A stretch of DNA of 64,000 nucleotides from assembly GCA_937136455.1 (NCBI GenBank), contig CAKZOO010000074.1, forward strand, positions 53,954 through 117,953, given 5' to 3'. Source of the DNA: an uncultured Flavobacteriaceae bacterium (lineage in GTDB: Bacteria > Bacteroidota > Bacteroidia > Flavobacteriales > Flavobacteriaceae). Shown here piece by piece: positions 52,219-60,700 of this stretch. The translations under genes and the position numbers were made by a program. The notes beneath the pieces are model-generated. The model saw only the letters and a list, made by a program, of their open reading frames with translations, was not told the DNA's origin and did not search any database. Every line of letters begins with the position of its first letter. Position 1 is the stretch's first letter.

Positions 52219-52236
52219 TTGTATTTTGCTATACAA
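52219..52236. promoter_or_regulatory. Palindrome at the mgl start, candidate Lrp site
   Basis: TTGTAT (52219-52224) and ATACAA (52231-52236) with a 6-bp spacer, four bases upstream of the enzyme ATG on the minus strand. Adjacent gene encodes an Lrp-type regulator. Confidence 0.35.
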
Positions 52237-52281
52237 TTTACGTTGATATATAAATATTAATTGAATTTTATTTTATATTTA

Positions 52282-52292
52282 GGTATAATACC
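52282..52292. promoter_or_regulatory. Palindrome GGTATAATACC in the mgl-lrp intergenic region
   Basis: An 11-bp palindrome with A at the centre, midway between the two divergent starts. Candidate operator for the Lrp protein; no experimental link. Confidence 0.35.
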
Positions 52293-52366
52293 ATTTATTT
52301 TGTTAATATTTAAATAAAATACAATTCGTAATTTATTTTTTATTCAACTTATAATGATTTTACCAT

Positions 52367-52822
52367 ATGGATTCTATTGATAAAAAAATTCTAAAACGCT
52401 TACAGCATAATGCTGAGATCACTAACAAACGAATAGGAATAGAAGTAGGGCTATCGACTTCAGCTGTTCAACTCAGACGACAAGGTTTAGAAAAAGAAGG
52501 CGTAATTAAAAACTATGCCGCTGTATTGGATAAAAAATCACTCGATAGAAATTTTGTTGTTTTTTGTCAAGTAACCTTAGTTCAACACAAAAAAGAATAC
52601 ATTGAATCATTTGAGCGAATTATTACGTCTTTTAGTGAAGTTGTAGGTTGTTATCACACTTCAGGAGATCACGATTACATTCTTAAAATTCTTGTTAAGG
52701 ACATGGAGGCTTATCATTATTTTTTGGTCAACAAATTAACGGCCATAGAACATATAGGAGCTACTCACAGTGCTTTTGTGATTAACGAACTGAAAGACGC
52801 CCTTGAAATCCCAATCGATTAA
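52367..52822 (+). CDS. Lrp/AsnC family transcriptional regulator
   Basis: 151 aa. N-terminal helix-turn-helix (DKKILKRLQHNAEITNKRIG then LSTSAVQLRRQGLEKEGVI) and C-terminal RAM/ACT-type ligand domain (FCQVTLVQHKKEYIESFERI, VVGCYHTSGDHDYILKILVKD). Divergent from the methionine gamma-lyase-like gene, so it likely induces that gene in the presence of methionine or a related amino acid. Confidence 0.93.
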   Translation: MDSIDKKILKRLQHNAEITNKRIGIEVGLSTSAVQLRRQGLEKEGVIKNYAAVLDKKSLDRNFVVFCQVTLVQHKKEYIESFERIITSFSEVVGCYHTSGDHDYILKILVKDMEAYHYFLVNKLTAIEHIGATHSAFVINELKDALEIPID

Positions 52823-52883
52823 AGATTAAAAAATCCTTTGAGTATCTATAAATAGTGCTATTTTTGTTACAAAATTTAACTCT

Positions 52884-54287
52884 ATGAAATCATTTGACGT
52901 TGCTGTAATCGGATCAGGACCTGGAGGTTATGTCGCAGCTATTCGATCTGCACAATTAGGATTTAAAACGGCTTTAATTGAAAAGTATTCAACACTTGGT
53001 GGAACCTGTCTCAACGTAGGTTGTATACCATCAAAGGCACTATTAGATTCATCGCATCACTACCATGATGCTATAGCACATTTTGAAGAACACGGAATTG
53101 AAATTCCAGGAGAAATCAAGGTGAATATCGAAAAGATGATTGCCAGAAAAGATCAGGTGGTTGAAATGACTACTAAAGGAATTCAATTTTTGATGGATAA
53201 AAATAAAATTGAAGTTTTTCAGGGAGTAGGATCTTATAAATCTGCTACAGAAATAGAAATTTCATCAGATAATGGATCAGAGGTAATTTCAGCTGCTAAG
53301 TCTATAATTGCAACTGGATCTAAGCCGAGTACACTTCCTTTTATCACAATCGATAAAGAACGTATTATCACTTCGACAGAAGCCTTGTCTTTAAAAGAAA
53401 TTCCAAAGCACCTAATTGTTATTGGAGGTGGTGTGATTGGTTTAGAGCTAGGACAGGTATACAAAAGACTCGGAGCTGAAGTAACTGTTGTAGAATATAT
53501 GGACAGTATTGTTCCTGGAATGGATAAGGCAGTTTCAAAAGAACTTCAAAAAGTATTGAAAAAACAAAAGGTTTCGTTCGCACTTTCTCATCAACTAAAA
53601 GAAGTGAGTAGAAATGGTGATGAAGTTATCGTTAAAGCTACTGACAAAAAAGGTAATGAAATTGAATTCAGAGGAGATTACTGTTTAGTATCAGTTGGAA
53701 GAAAACCTTACACTGATGGATTAAACACTCAGGCTGCTGGTGTTCAGTTAGATGAAAGAGGTAGAGTTGTAGTTAATGATCACTTGCAGACTACAGCTTC
53801 TAACATCTATGCAATTGGAGATGTTGTTAGAGGTGCCATGTTAGCTCACAAAGCAGAAGAAGAGGGTGTTATGGTTGCAGAACTTATAGCTGGTCAAAAG
53901 CCACATATCAATTACAACCTAATACCAGGTGTTGTTTACACTTGGCCAGAGGTTGCAGCAGTTGGAAAAACAGAAGAACAATTAAAAGAAGCAGGGATTG
54001 CGTACAAAGCAGGTAGTTTCTCCATGAGAGCTTTGGGTAGAGCTAGAGCGAGCATGGATCTCGATGGATTTGTCAAAATTTTAGCTGATAAAACCACAGA
54101 TGAAGTATTAGGAGTTCATATCGTTGGAGCAAGAGCTGCTGATTTAATTTCTGAAGCTGTTACTGCTATGGAATTTAGAGCTTCTGCAGAAGATATTGCA
54201 AGAATGTCTCATGCACATCCAACTTATTCTGAAGCGATTAAAGAAGCAGCTTTAGCTGCGACAGAAGATCGCGCATTACACGCTTAA
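52884..54287 (+). CDS. lpdA: Dihydrolipoyl dehydrogenase
   Basis: 467 aa flavoprotein: FAD fold VAVIGSGPGGYVAAIRSAQ, redox disulfide GGTCLNVGCIPSKALL, NAD domain VIGGGVIGLELGQVYKRLG, YAIGDVVRGAMLAHKAEEEG, and C-terminal His-Glu in MSHAHPTYSEAIKEA. E3 component of 2-oxoacid dehydrogenases or glycine cleavage. No other complex subunits are nearby. Ends with its own terminator. Confidence 0.97.
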   Translation: MKSFDVAVIGSGPGGYVAAIRSAQLGFKTALIEKYSTLGGTCLNVGCIPSKALLDSSHHYHDAIAHFEEHGIEIPGEIKVNIEKMIARKDQVVEMTTKGIQFLMDKNKIEVFQGVGSYKSATEIEISSDNGSEVISAAKSIIATGSKPSTLPFITIDKERIITSTEALSLKEIPKHLIVIGGGVIGLELGQVYKRLGAEVTVVEYMDSIVPGMDKAVSKELQKVLKKQKVSFALSHQLKEVSRNGDEVIVKATDKKGNEIEFRGDYCLVSVGRKPYTDGLNTQAAGVQLDERGRVVVNDHLQTTASNIYAIGDVVRGAMLAHKAEEEGVMVAELIAGQKPHINYNLIPGVVYTWPEVAAVGKTEEQLKEAGIAYKAGSFSMRALGRARASMDLDGFVKILADKTTDEVLGVHIVGARAADLISEAVTAMEFRASAEDIARMSHAHPTYSEAIKEAALAATEDRALHA

Positions 54288-54310
54288 AAGATGTTTGAAT
54301 TATAGATTAA

Positions 54311-54338
54311 AGGCTACACTGAGTTGTAGCCTTTTTTT
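54311..54338 (+). terminator. Terminator of lpdA
   Basis: AGGCTACA (54311-54318), loop CTGAGT, TGTAGCCT (54325-54332), T-run to 54338. Confidence 0.85.
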
Positions 54339-54344
54339 ATTGTT

Positions 54345-54352
54345 TATTTTTG
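54345..54352 (+). promoter_or_regulatory. -7 element of tilS, 5 bp before its GTG
   Basis: TATTTTTG matches the consensus exactly; the GTG start at 54357 lies only four bases after it, so the transcript would begin at or next to the start codon. Confidence 0.5.
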
Positions 54353-54356
54353 TGAT

Positions 54357-55676
54357 GTGTTAAATCGATTTAAAGAACATATTCAAGATCAATTCTCAGA
54401 GCTATTACAGGATCCTCTTCTGATTGCTTGTAGTGGAGGAATTGATTCTATGGTACTCGTTGATCTTTGTTTAAAATTAGGATTGAAAGTTGAAATTGCT
54501 CATTGTAATTTTAATTTAAGAGGGGAGGAAAGTGATCGCGATCAAGAATTTGTGGGTACCTACGCACAGAAACATCAAATTGAATTTCATACAATTACTT
54601 TTGATACAAAATTCTATCAAGAATCAATGGGTCTTACTACTCAAGTTGCTGCTCGTGAATTGCGGTATCAATGGTTTGATGAATTGATTCAAAGTACTGT
54701 TAATAAATGGGTACTTACTGCTCATCAGGCTGACGATTCTGCAGAGACCTTTTTCATCAATCTATCAAGAGGAACTGGTATTGACGGTTTAGTTGGAATA
54801 CCTTCAAAACGAGATGTATTTAGAAGACCGCTTCAGATCTTTACTCGAAAAGAAATTGAAACTTACGCAATAGCAAATCAGATTAAATGGAGAGAGGATA
54901 GCTCGAATCAAGAGACGAAGTACCTCAGAAATCAGGTTCGCCATAAGCTCATACCTGAGTTTAATCAATTACACCCGACTGCGGCTTTAAATTTAATTGA
55001 AACACAAAAGAATTTAAGGAGTGATAAAGCTTTAATTGAAACCTTATTAGAGCCTCTTAAGAACAAATTGTTTGTTGTGAATAATGAGGTTATTTCCATC
55101 AAAATCAATGATCTGATGGCCTTAAAACCATTAGAAACGATTATATATAAATTCTTTTCTCCATTTGGTTTTAAAGATTCCATTCAAGTCATAGAACTCA
55201 CAAAGGCTTTAAGTGGGAAAAAATTACTTTCTAAAACCCATATATTGTTAAAGGACAGAGATTGTTTACTCTTAAAAGAAATTGAAAATGAACAAGCTAA
55301 AGTCTATAGTATCGAAAAAGATGATAGAGAGATCAATGAGCCTATTTCAATTTCATTTAGTTCGATAAAAACTTTAGGAGAAACTACATTGAATACCATA
55401 TTTGTCGACAAAGACAAGCTTCAGTACCCTCTCAACATCCGAAAACCTATAGAAGGAGATCGATTGAATCCCTATGGAGTCTCAGGTTCAAAAAAAGTGT
55501 CAAAACTATTTAAAGACGACAAATTCAGCCAATTTAAAAAGGAAGCTCAATGGGTGCTTTGTGATCATTCAGGAGCGATTGTATGGCTCATTGGTCATCG
55601 AGCAGATCGACGTTTTAAAGTTTCTAAAGAAACCCAATCCATTCTCATGATACGCTTCAACGACAAAAAAAGTTAG
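54357..55676 (+). CDS. tilS: tRNA(Ile)-lysidine synthase
   Basis: 439 aa. PP-loop LLIACSGGIDSMVLVDLCLK, then HCNFNLRGEESDRDQEFV and TAHQADDSAETFFINLSRGTG, followed by TilS substrate-binding and C-terminal domains (PLNIRKPIEGDRLNPYGVSG). Modifies the CAT anticodon of tRNA-Ile to lysidine. Start is GTG at 54357; the overlapping ATG at 54355 hits a stop at once. The N-terminus is the normal length for the family. Apparent leaderless transcript (see the -7 element). Confidence 0.95.
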   Translation: MLNRFKEHIQDQFSELLQDPLLIACSGGIDSMVLVDLCLKLGLKVEIAHCNFNLRGEESDRDQEFVGTYAQKHQIEFHTITFDTKFYQESMGLTTQVAARELRYQWFDELIQSTVNKWVLTAHQADDSAETFFINLSRGTGIDGLVGIPSKRDVFRRPLQIFTRKEIETYAIANQIKWREDSSNQETKYLRNQVRHKLIPEFNQLHPTAALNLIETQKNLRSDKALIETLLEPLKNKLFVVNNEVISIKINDLMALKPLETIIYKFFSPFGFKDSIQVIELTKALSGKKLLSKTHILLKDRDCLLLKEIENEQAKVYSIEKDDREINEPISISFSSIKTLGETTLNTIFVDKDKLQYPLNIRKPIEGDRLNPYGVSGSKKVSKLFKDDKFSQFKKEAQWVLCDHSGAIVWLIGHRADRRFKVSKETQSILMIRFNDKKS

Positions 55677-55696
55677 TTGAAGTTGTAATTAAAAAA

Positions 55697-55727
55697 ATGA
55701 GTATATTTATTAAATTTATATACTCAT
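55697..55727. repeat. Perfect inverted repeat over the acylase start codon
   Basis: ATGAGTATAT (55697-55706) and ATATACTCAT (55718-55727) are exact 10-bp arms around an 11-bp spacer. The right arm ends in the AT of the ATG (55726), and the spacer plus right arm hold a -7-like TAAATTTA (55711-55718). Candidate operator or translation-blocking hairpin. Confidence 0.6.
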
Positions 55728-58110
55728 GAATTTGTTAAAAAAATCCCTCAAACTACTAGGAATTCTTAGTATTCTAGTAGCGATCAGCCTTTTTTTATTT
55801 ATCCAACACCTTAAGCCAGAATATGAAGGCGAAAAGAAATTAGAAGGTTTAAGCGCCCAAGTTAAGGTTCATTTCGACTCTTACGGAATTCCACATATCT
55901 ACGGAGAAACTGAGGAAGATGCTTATAAAGCTTTAGGATATGTTCACGCTCAAGATCGTTTATGGCAAATGGAATTGCTCAGAAGAATTGCTACAGGAAG
56001 GCTATCGGAGCTATTTGGAGATTTAACTGTTGAAAATGACAAATTCTTTTTAAGTGTTGGGATTCACAAACAAACCGAGAGAATAGTTTCTACATTAGAT
56101 AAAAATCAACCGTATTACAAATTAACTGAGGCTTATCTAGAAGGTGTTAATTCCTTTGTAGAGCAAGGTCCAACACCCATTGAGTATTATTTACTCGGCA
56201 TCGATAAAACGCCTTTTTCTATTGAAGATGTGTTTAACACTATTGGTTATATGTCTTTTAGTTTTGTAATGGCACAAAAAACGGATCCTATTGTGAGTTC
56301 TATCAAAGCAAAATACGGTTCAGAATATATAAAGGACTTATTTTTAGATTATCCTGAGTCAGCGTCTCACATCGAAAATTACACTAAAACGAACGAAGAT
56401 TATACAGCGATTAGCAATCATATCAACAGCTTATTTAATCAAGTTGGAATCCCTGTCTTTAGTGGTTCTAATTCATGGGTTGTCTCTGGAGAAAAAACCA
56501 AGAGCAAACAAGTCCTCTTTGCAAATGATCCGCATATTGCCTACTCACAACCTGCGGTCTGGTTCGAAGCTCATATCGCAACACCGACGTATGAGCGCTA
56601 TGGATATCACATAGGAGGAGTCCCTTTTCCATTGCTATCTCATAACAGAGATTACGCTACAGGTTTAACTATGTTCGAAAATGATGATGCTGATTTTTAC
56701 ATGGAAGTAGTCAATCCAGAAAATCAATTACAATACAAAACTGATACAGGATGGAAGAATTTTACAACAAGAGAAGAAACAATTCATGTCAAAGATTCAG
56801 AACCTATTTCATTTTCTGTTTATGAAACACATCACGGTCCTATCATAAACAACGTGGTGCCTAGTATCGAAACACAAAGCCCAGTATCGCTTTATTGGAT
56901 TTATACTGCTTTGGACAAGAACCTAGTAGAAACAACCTATAACTTTAATTACGCAAAAAACATAAAGGATTTTGAATCGCATTTACCCTCATTACACGCA
57001 CCGGGACTCAATGTGATGTATGGAGATGCTCAAGGAAATATAGGTTGGTGGGCTTGTGCACAACTTTACGAACGTTTGGATACCAATCATCCCAAAATGA
57101 TAAAGGAAGGTGTTTTTGATAAAGATTTACACCTAAAAATGCTTCCTTTTTCACAAAACCCAAAAGCTGTCAATCCCGATTGGGGCTATGTTTACTCTGC
57201 AAATAATGCATCTAAAACGATTGATGGCAATAGTATTGCTGGATACTATGCTCCAGAAAATAGAGCGAAGAGAATTGTTGAATTGTTGGATCAAAAAGAC
57301 GATTGGACTTTAGAAGATTTTAAAGAAATGATTGTCGATGACACTTCAGCTGTATTACCGGAGCAAATTAAAGCTCTTTTGCCAAGTGTGGATCGATCTA
57401 AGTTAAGTGCTTCCATGATTCAATCACTTGAGGAACTGAGTAAGTGGAAAGGTGATTATGACAAGAATACTTCTAACCCTTCTTTATTTCACCGATGGGA
57501 ATACGAGTTTTTAAAAGCTACATTTGAGGATGAAATAGGGCCTGAAACTACGATGAATTTTATCAATTCACATTTGTCTAAGAAATTAGTTGCACCACTG
57601 ATGAAAAAAGAGGCTTCTGTTTGGTATGACAATATCACTACTGAATCTGTAGAAGATAAAACTGCTATTGTAACTCGCTCGTTCATAGCTGCCTACGAAT
57701 CACTCGTTAGTGATTATGGCTCTAATCCCAAAGATTGGATATGGGGTAAATTACATCAACTAGAAAGCCCACACGCCCTTGGTAGTGTGAAAGCTTTACG
57801 TTCGTTTTTTAATGTAGGACCCATGCCGATTTCTGGAGCAAGAGAGGTTATCAACGCAGTTAATTTTAAATATACAGGTGAAAATTACTTCCCAGTTAAT
57901 GGAGGTCCTTCAACTCGTAGAATAATTGATTTTTCTGACGTTGAACACAGTGTAAGTGTTTTGCCTACTGGTCAATCAGGAAATCCATTTTCTAAACATT
58001 ACGACGATCAAGCAGAACTCTATATAGCTGGTAAATTTAGACCCATGCTTATCGATAAAGAGGAAATTATAAATAATACAAATGGAATCTTAATTTTCAA
58101 AAACAAATAA
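55726..58110 (+). CDS. Penicillin acylase family protein
   Basis: 794 aa Ntn-hydrolase. One N-terminal membrane helix (8-28) acts as signal anchor. The alpha-chain region has VHFDSYGIPHIYGETEEDAY and ALGYVHAQDRLWQMELLRR. The autoprocessing site is SGSNSWVV with Ser248 as mature beta-chain N-terminal nucleophile, then HNRDYATGLTMFENDDADF and a late VNAVNFKYTG-like region. Substrates for environmental members include acyl-homoserine lactones and N-acyl amino acids; the true one here is unknown. Located in the periplasm or cell surface. Controlled perhaps through the repeat at its start. Confidence 0.9.
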   Translation: MNLLKKSLKLLGILSILVAISLFLFIQHLKPEYEGEKKLEGLSAQVKVHFDSYGIPHIYGETEEDAYKALGYVHAQDRLWQMELLRRIATGRLSELFGDLTVENDKFFLSVGIHKQTERIVSTLDKNQPYYKLTEAYLEGVNSFVEQGPTPIEYYLLGIDKTPFSIEDVFNTIGYMSFSFVMAQKTDPIVSSIKAKYGSEYIKDLFLDYPESASHIENYTKTNEDYTAISNHINSLFNQVGIPVFSGSNSWVVSGEKTKSKQVLFANDPHIAYSQPAVWFEAHIATPTYERYGYHIGGVPFPLLSHNRDYATGLTMFENDDADFYMEVVNPENQLQYKTDTGWKNFTTREETIHVKDSEPISFSVYETHHGPIINNVVPSIETQSPVSLYWIYTALDKNLVETTYNFNYAKNIKDFESHLPSLHAPGLNVMYGDAQGNIGWWACAQLYERLDTNHPKMIKEGVFDKDLHLKMLPFSQNPKAVNPDWGYVYSANNASKTIDGNSIAGYYAPENRAKRIVELLDQKDDWTLEDFKEMIVDDTSAVLPEQIKALLPSVDRSKLSASMIQSLEELSKWKGDYDKNTSNPSLFHRWEYEFLKATFEDEIGPETTMNFINSHLSKKLVAPLMKKEASVWYDNITTESVEDKTAIVTRSFIAAYESLVSDYGSNPKDWIWGKLHQLESPHALGSVKALRSFFNVGPMPISGAREVINAVNFKYTGENYFPVNGGPSTRRIIDFSDVEHSVSVLPTGQSGNPFSKHYDDQAELYIAGKFRPMLIDKEEIINNTNGILIFKNK

Positions 58111-58311
58111 AATTAGAACAGTTTTTTAGTTGATTTAATAATCACCAATTATTTCAGTTAAAAAAGAAGATTTAATAGTGTTTTGATGGAATTCTTTAAA
58201 AGTCAGAAAAAACCTTAATTATTTGAATATTTATCAAGGTTATTCAAAAATATTTATGGATTTTTGTTCTTTGAATATAAGAATTAATTACATCTTAAAT
58301 AACTGTTAATC

Positions 58312-58339
58312 AGCGATATAATTATTATCGCTTTTTTTT
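58312..58339 (+). terminator. Terminator or attenuator upstream of ilvB
   Basis: AGCGATA (58312-58318), loop TAATTAT, TATCGCT (58326-58332), T-run to 58339. It lies 200 bp after the acylase stop and 110 bp before ilvB; either the acylase transcript ends here or it is an ilv leader attenuator. Confidence 0.75.
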
Positions 58340-58389
58340 GAAAGTAATTGATTGTTTTGAGATTCAAACTCGAGACATCGAATTAGGAG

Positions 58390-58397
58390 TATTTTTG
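58390..58397 (+). promoter_or_regulatory. -7 element of ilvB
   Basis: TATTTTTG, inside GAGTATTTTTGATACA, about 51 bp before the ATG. The same extended sequence occurs before the gapN-like gene. Confidence 0.5.
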
Positions 58398-58448
58398 ATA
58401 CATATTAAGGATATTAAACTTAAGACAGATAGGTTTTAAAAAACAATC

Positions 58449-60149
58449 ATGGCTAAACAGATCAATAATATAAGTGGAGCAGAGGCAATTATTCACTGTC
58501 TTTTAGAGGAAGGTGTCGATATGCTATTTGGGTATCCAGGTGGTGCAATCATGCCTTTTTACGATGAATTGTACAAATTTCAAAAGCAGTTACACCATGT
58601 TTTAACAAGACATGAGCAAGGAGCTGCTCATGCTGCACAAGGATATGCAAGAGTGAATGGTAGAGTAGGAGTTTGTGTTGCTACTTCAGGTCCTGGAGCT
58701 ACTAATTTGGTGACTGGAATTGCTGATGCACAAATAGATTCCACTCCTTTAGTTTGTATCACAGGACAGGTCACAAGAGAGTTGTTGGGATCTGATGCTT
58801 TTCAAGAGACTGATATTGTTGGAATTTCAACTCCGGTAACCAAATGGAATTACCAAATTACCAGAGCAGAAGAAATCCCTGAGATTATGGCTAAAGCGTT
58901 CTATATTGCTAAATCTGGACGTCCAGGCCCTGTTCTAATCGATATTACTAAAAATGCTCAATTTGATAAGTTTGACTTCTCTTATGAGCCTTGTAAGGTG
59001 GTTCGCTCTTACACACCAAAACCAATTGCAACTGAAGAATCACTTCAAGCTGCTGCAAAATTGATGAACGAATCCAAAAAACCAATGATTGTTGTTGGGC
59101 AGGGAGTCGTGATTAGTGAAGCAGAAGACGTATTTCAACAAATGGTTGAAAAGACAAATATTCCAACTGCTTGGACTATTCTGGGTAAATCAGCATTGAA
59201 TACCAATCATCCTCTCAATGTTGGAATGGTTGGAATGCACGGTAATTACGCGCCAAATCTCCTAACAAACGAATGTGACTTACTCATTGCTGTTGGAATG
59301 CGTTTTGACGATCGTGTTACAGGTGATTTAAAAACCTATGCAAAACAAGCTAAAGTCATTCACTTCGATATTGACAAAGCAGAAATAAATAAAAATGTAC
59401 ACGCAGATGTAGCATTACTTGGTGATGCCAAGGAAACCATAGAAGCACTTTTGCCATTGCTTAATGATACAAATCACGATCAATGGATGGAAGTGTTCAA
59501 AGCTAAAAAAGCGATTGAACAAAAACAAATCATAGATCAGGTGATCCAACCTACCGAGGGGCCCTTAACTATGGCTGAGGTTGTTCATAAAATAAATATA
59601 GCAACGAACAATGAAGCTGTTATAGTGACCGATGTGGGTCAACACCAAATGATGACGTGTCGCTATGCTGAATCCACGACCAAAAGATCGAATATCACAT
59701 CTGGAGGATTGGGAACTATGGGGTTTGGTTTACCAGCCTCTATTGGAGCCAAATTAGGTGCTGAAGAAAGAGAAGTGATCTCTATTATGGGAGATGGAGG
59801 ATTTCAAATGAATCTTCAAGAATTAGGAACCATCTTTCAAACAAAAGTAGGAGTGAAAATTGTGATTTTAAACAATGAGCACTTAGGGATGGTGCGTCAA
59901 TGGCAAGAACTGTTCTTTGACAGACGCTATGCATCTACAGTAATGGACAATCCTAATTTTGTAAAGATTGCACAAGGATTTGATATTCCTTCAAAATGTG
60001 TCAAGGAACGATCTGAACTTGAATCTTCTATACAGGAAATGCTAGATACCAAAGGACCCTATCTTCTAGAGGTTAAGGTTACCAAGGAAGAAAATGTATT
60101 CCCAATGATTCCTTCAGGATGTTCAGTTTCAGATATTAGACTTTCATAA
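58449..60149 (+). CDS. ilvB: Acetolactate synthase large subunit
   Basis: 566 aa ThDP enzyme: FGYPGGAIMPFYDELY, RHEQGAAHAAQGYARVNG with the catalytic Glu, TSGPGATNLVTGIADAQIDS, and the ThDP motif SIMGDGGFQMNLQELGTIFQ with NNEHLGMVRQWQ. Condenses pyruvate (or 2-ketobutyrate) in valine/leucine/isoleucine synthesis. First gene of ilvB-ilvN-ilvC; ilvD, usually ahead of it in flavobacteria, is not present here. Confidence 0.97.
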   Translation: MAKQINNISGAEAIIHCLLEEGVDMLFGYPGGAIMPFYDELYKFQKQLHHVLTRHEQGAAHAAQGYARVNGRVGVCVATSGPGATNLVTGIADAQIDSTPLVCITGQVTRELLGSDAFQETDIVGISTPVTKWNYQITRAEEIPEIMAKAFYIAKSGRPGPVLIDITKNAQFDKFDFSYEPCKVVRSYTPKPIATEESLQAAAKLMNESKKPMIVVGQGVVISEAEDVFQQMVEKTNIPTAWTILGKSALNTNHPLNVGMVGMHGNYAPNLLTNECDLLIAVGMRFDDRVTGDLKTYAKQAKVIHFDIDKAEINKNVHADVALLGDAKETIEALLPLLNDTNHDQWMEVFKAKKAIEQKQIIDQVIQPTEGPLTMAEVVHKINIATNNEAVIVTDVGQHQMMTCRYAESTTKRSNITSGGLGTMGFGLPASIGAKLGAEEREVISIMGDGGFQMNLQELGTIFQTKVGVKIVILNNEHLGMVRQWQELFFDRRYASTVMDNPNFVKIAQGFDIPSKCVKERSELESSIQEMLDTKGPYLLEVKVTKEENVFPMIPSGCSVSDIRLS

Positions 60150-60158
60150 ACAACGACA

Positions 60159-60689
60159 ATGGAAAAAAAATGGTATACAATCTCGGTCTATTCTGAAAAC
60201 CACGTAGGTTTACTCAATAGAATTTCAGGGATCTTTTTAAAAAGACATATCAATATTGAATCTCTCAATGTGTCTGCTTCTGAAATTCCATCAGTATCAA
60301 AATTTACGATTGTAGTTTTTACTACTCAAAAATGGGTTGAGAATATAGTAGGACAAATTGAAAAGCAAATAGAAGTCATTAAGGCTTTTGCACATACAGA
60401 TGATGAAATCATCTATCAAGAAACAGCACTATTCAAAATAGCATCACATTTGTTGTTCGATGAACGTCAAATTCAAAATATTATCAAAGAGAGTAATTCT
60501 CAAATCGTCACTGTTTCAAGAGAATTCTTTGTAATTGCGAAGGCAGGAAGAAGACACGAGGTTGATGAATTACACGATTTATTAGCTCCTTTTGGTATAT
60601 TGCAGTTTGTAAGATCTGGTCGTATTGCTGTTTCTAAGGAGGCAATGCCAATTACGGACCTATTAAAAAAATATGAAGATTTAAATTAA
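60159..60689 (+). CDS. ilvN: Acetolactate synthase regulatory subunit
   Basis: 176 aa: N-terminal ACT domain ([33 protein letters not shown]), which binds valine for feedback inhibition, and a C-terminal dimer domain ([31 protein letters not shown]). Follows ilvB by 9 bp. Confidence 0.95.
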   Translation: MEKKWYTISVYSENHVGLLNRISGIFLKRHINIESLNVSASEIPSVSKFTIVVFTTQKWVENIVGQIEKQIEVIKAFAHTDDEIIYQETALFKIASHLLFDERQIQNIIKESNSQIVTVSREFFVIAKAGRRHEVDELHDLLAPFGILQFVRSGRIAVSKEAMPITDLLKKYEDLN

Positions 60690-60700
60690 AATTTATAAAA

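Larger units (their letters stand above)
58111..58448. other. 338-bp non-coding region before ilvB
   Basis: AT-rich gap between the acylase stop and ilvB. It holds a strong hairpin with T-run (58312-58339), a short ORF ending just before it (58256-58309, 17 codons with three Ile and two Leu), two copies of a TTGAATAT motif near 58223 and 58272, and a consensus -7 at 58390-58397. No RNA family recognised. Confidence 0.6.

Noticed and set aside
58256..58309. 17-codon ORF as a real gene
   Set aside because: Too short and AT-biased to call coding; kept only as part of the leader hypothesis.
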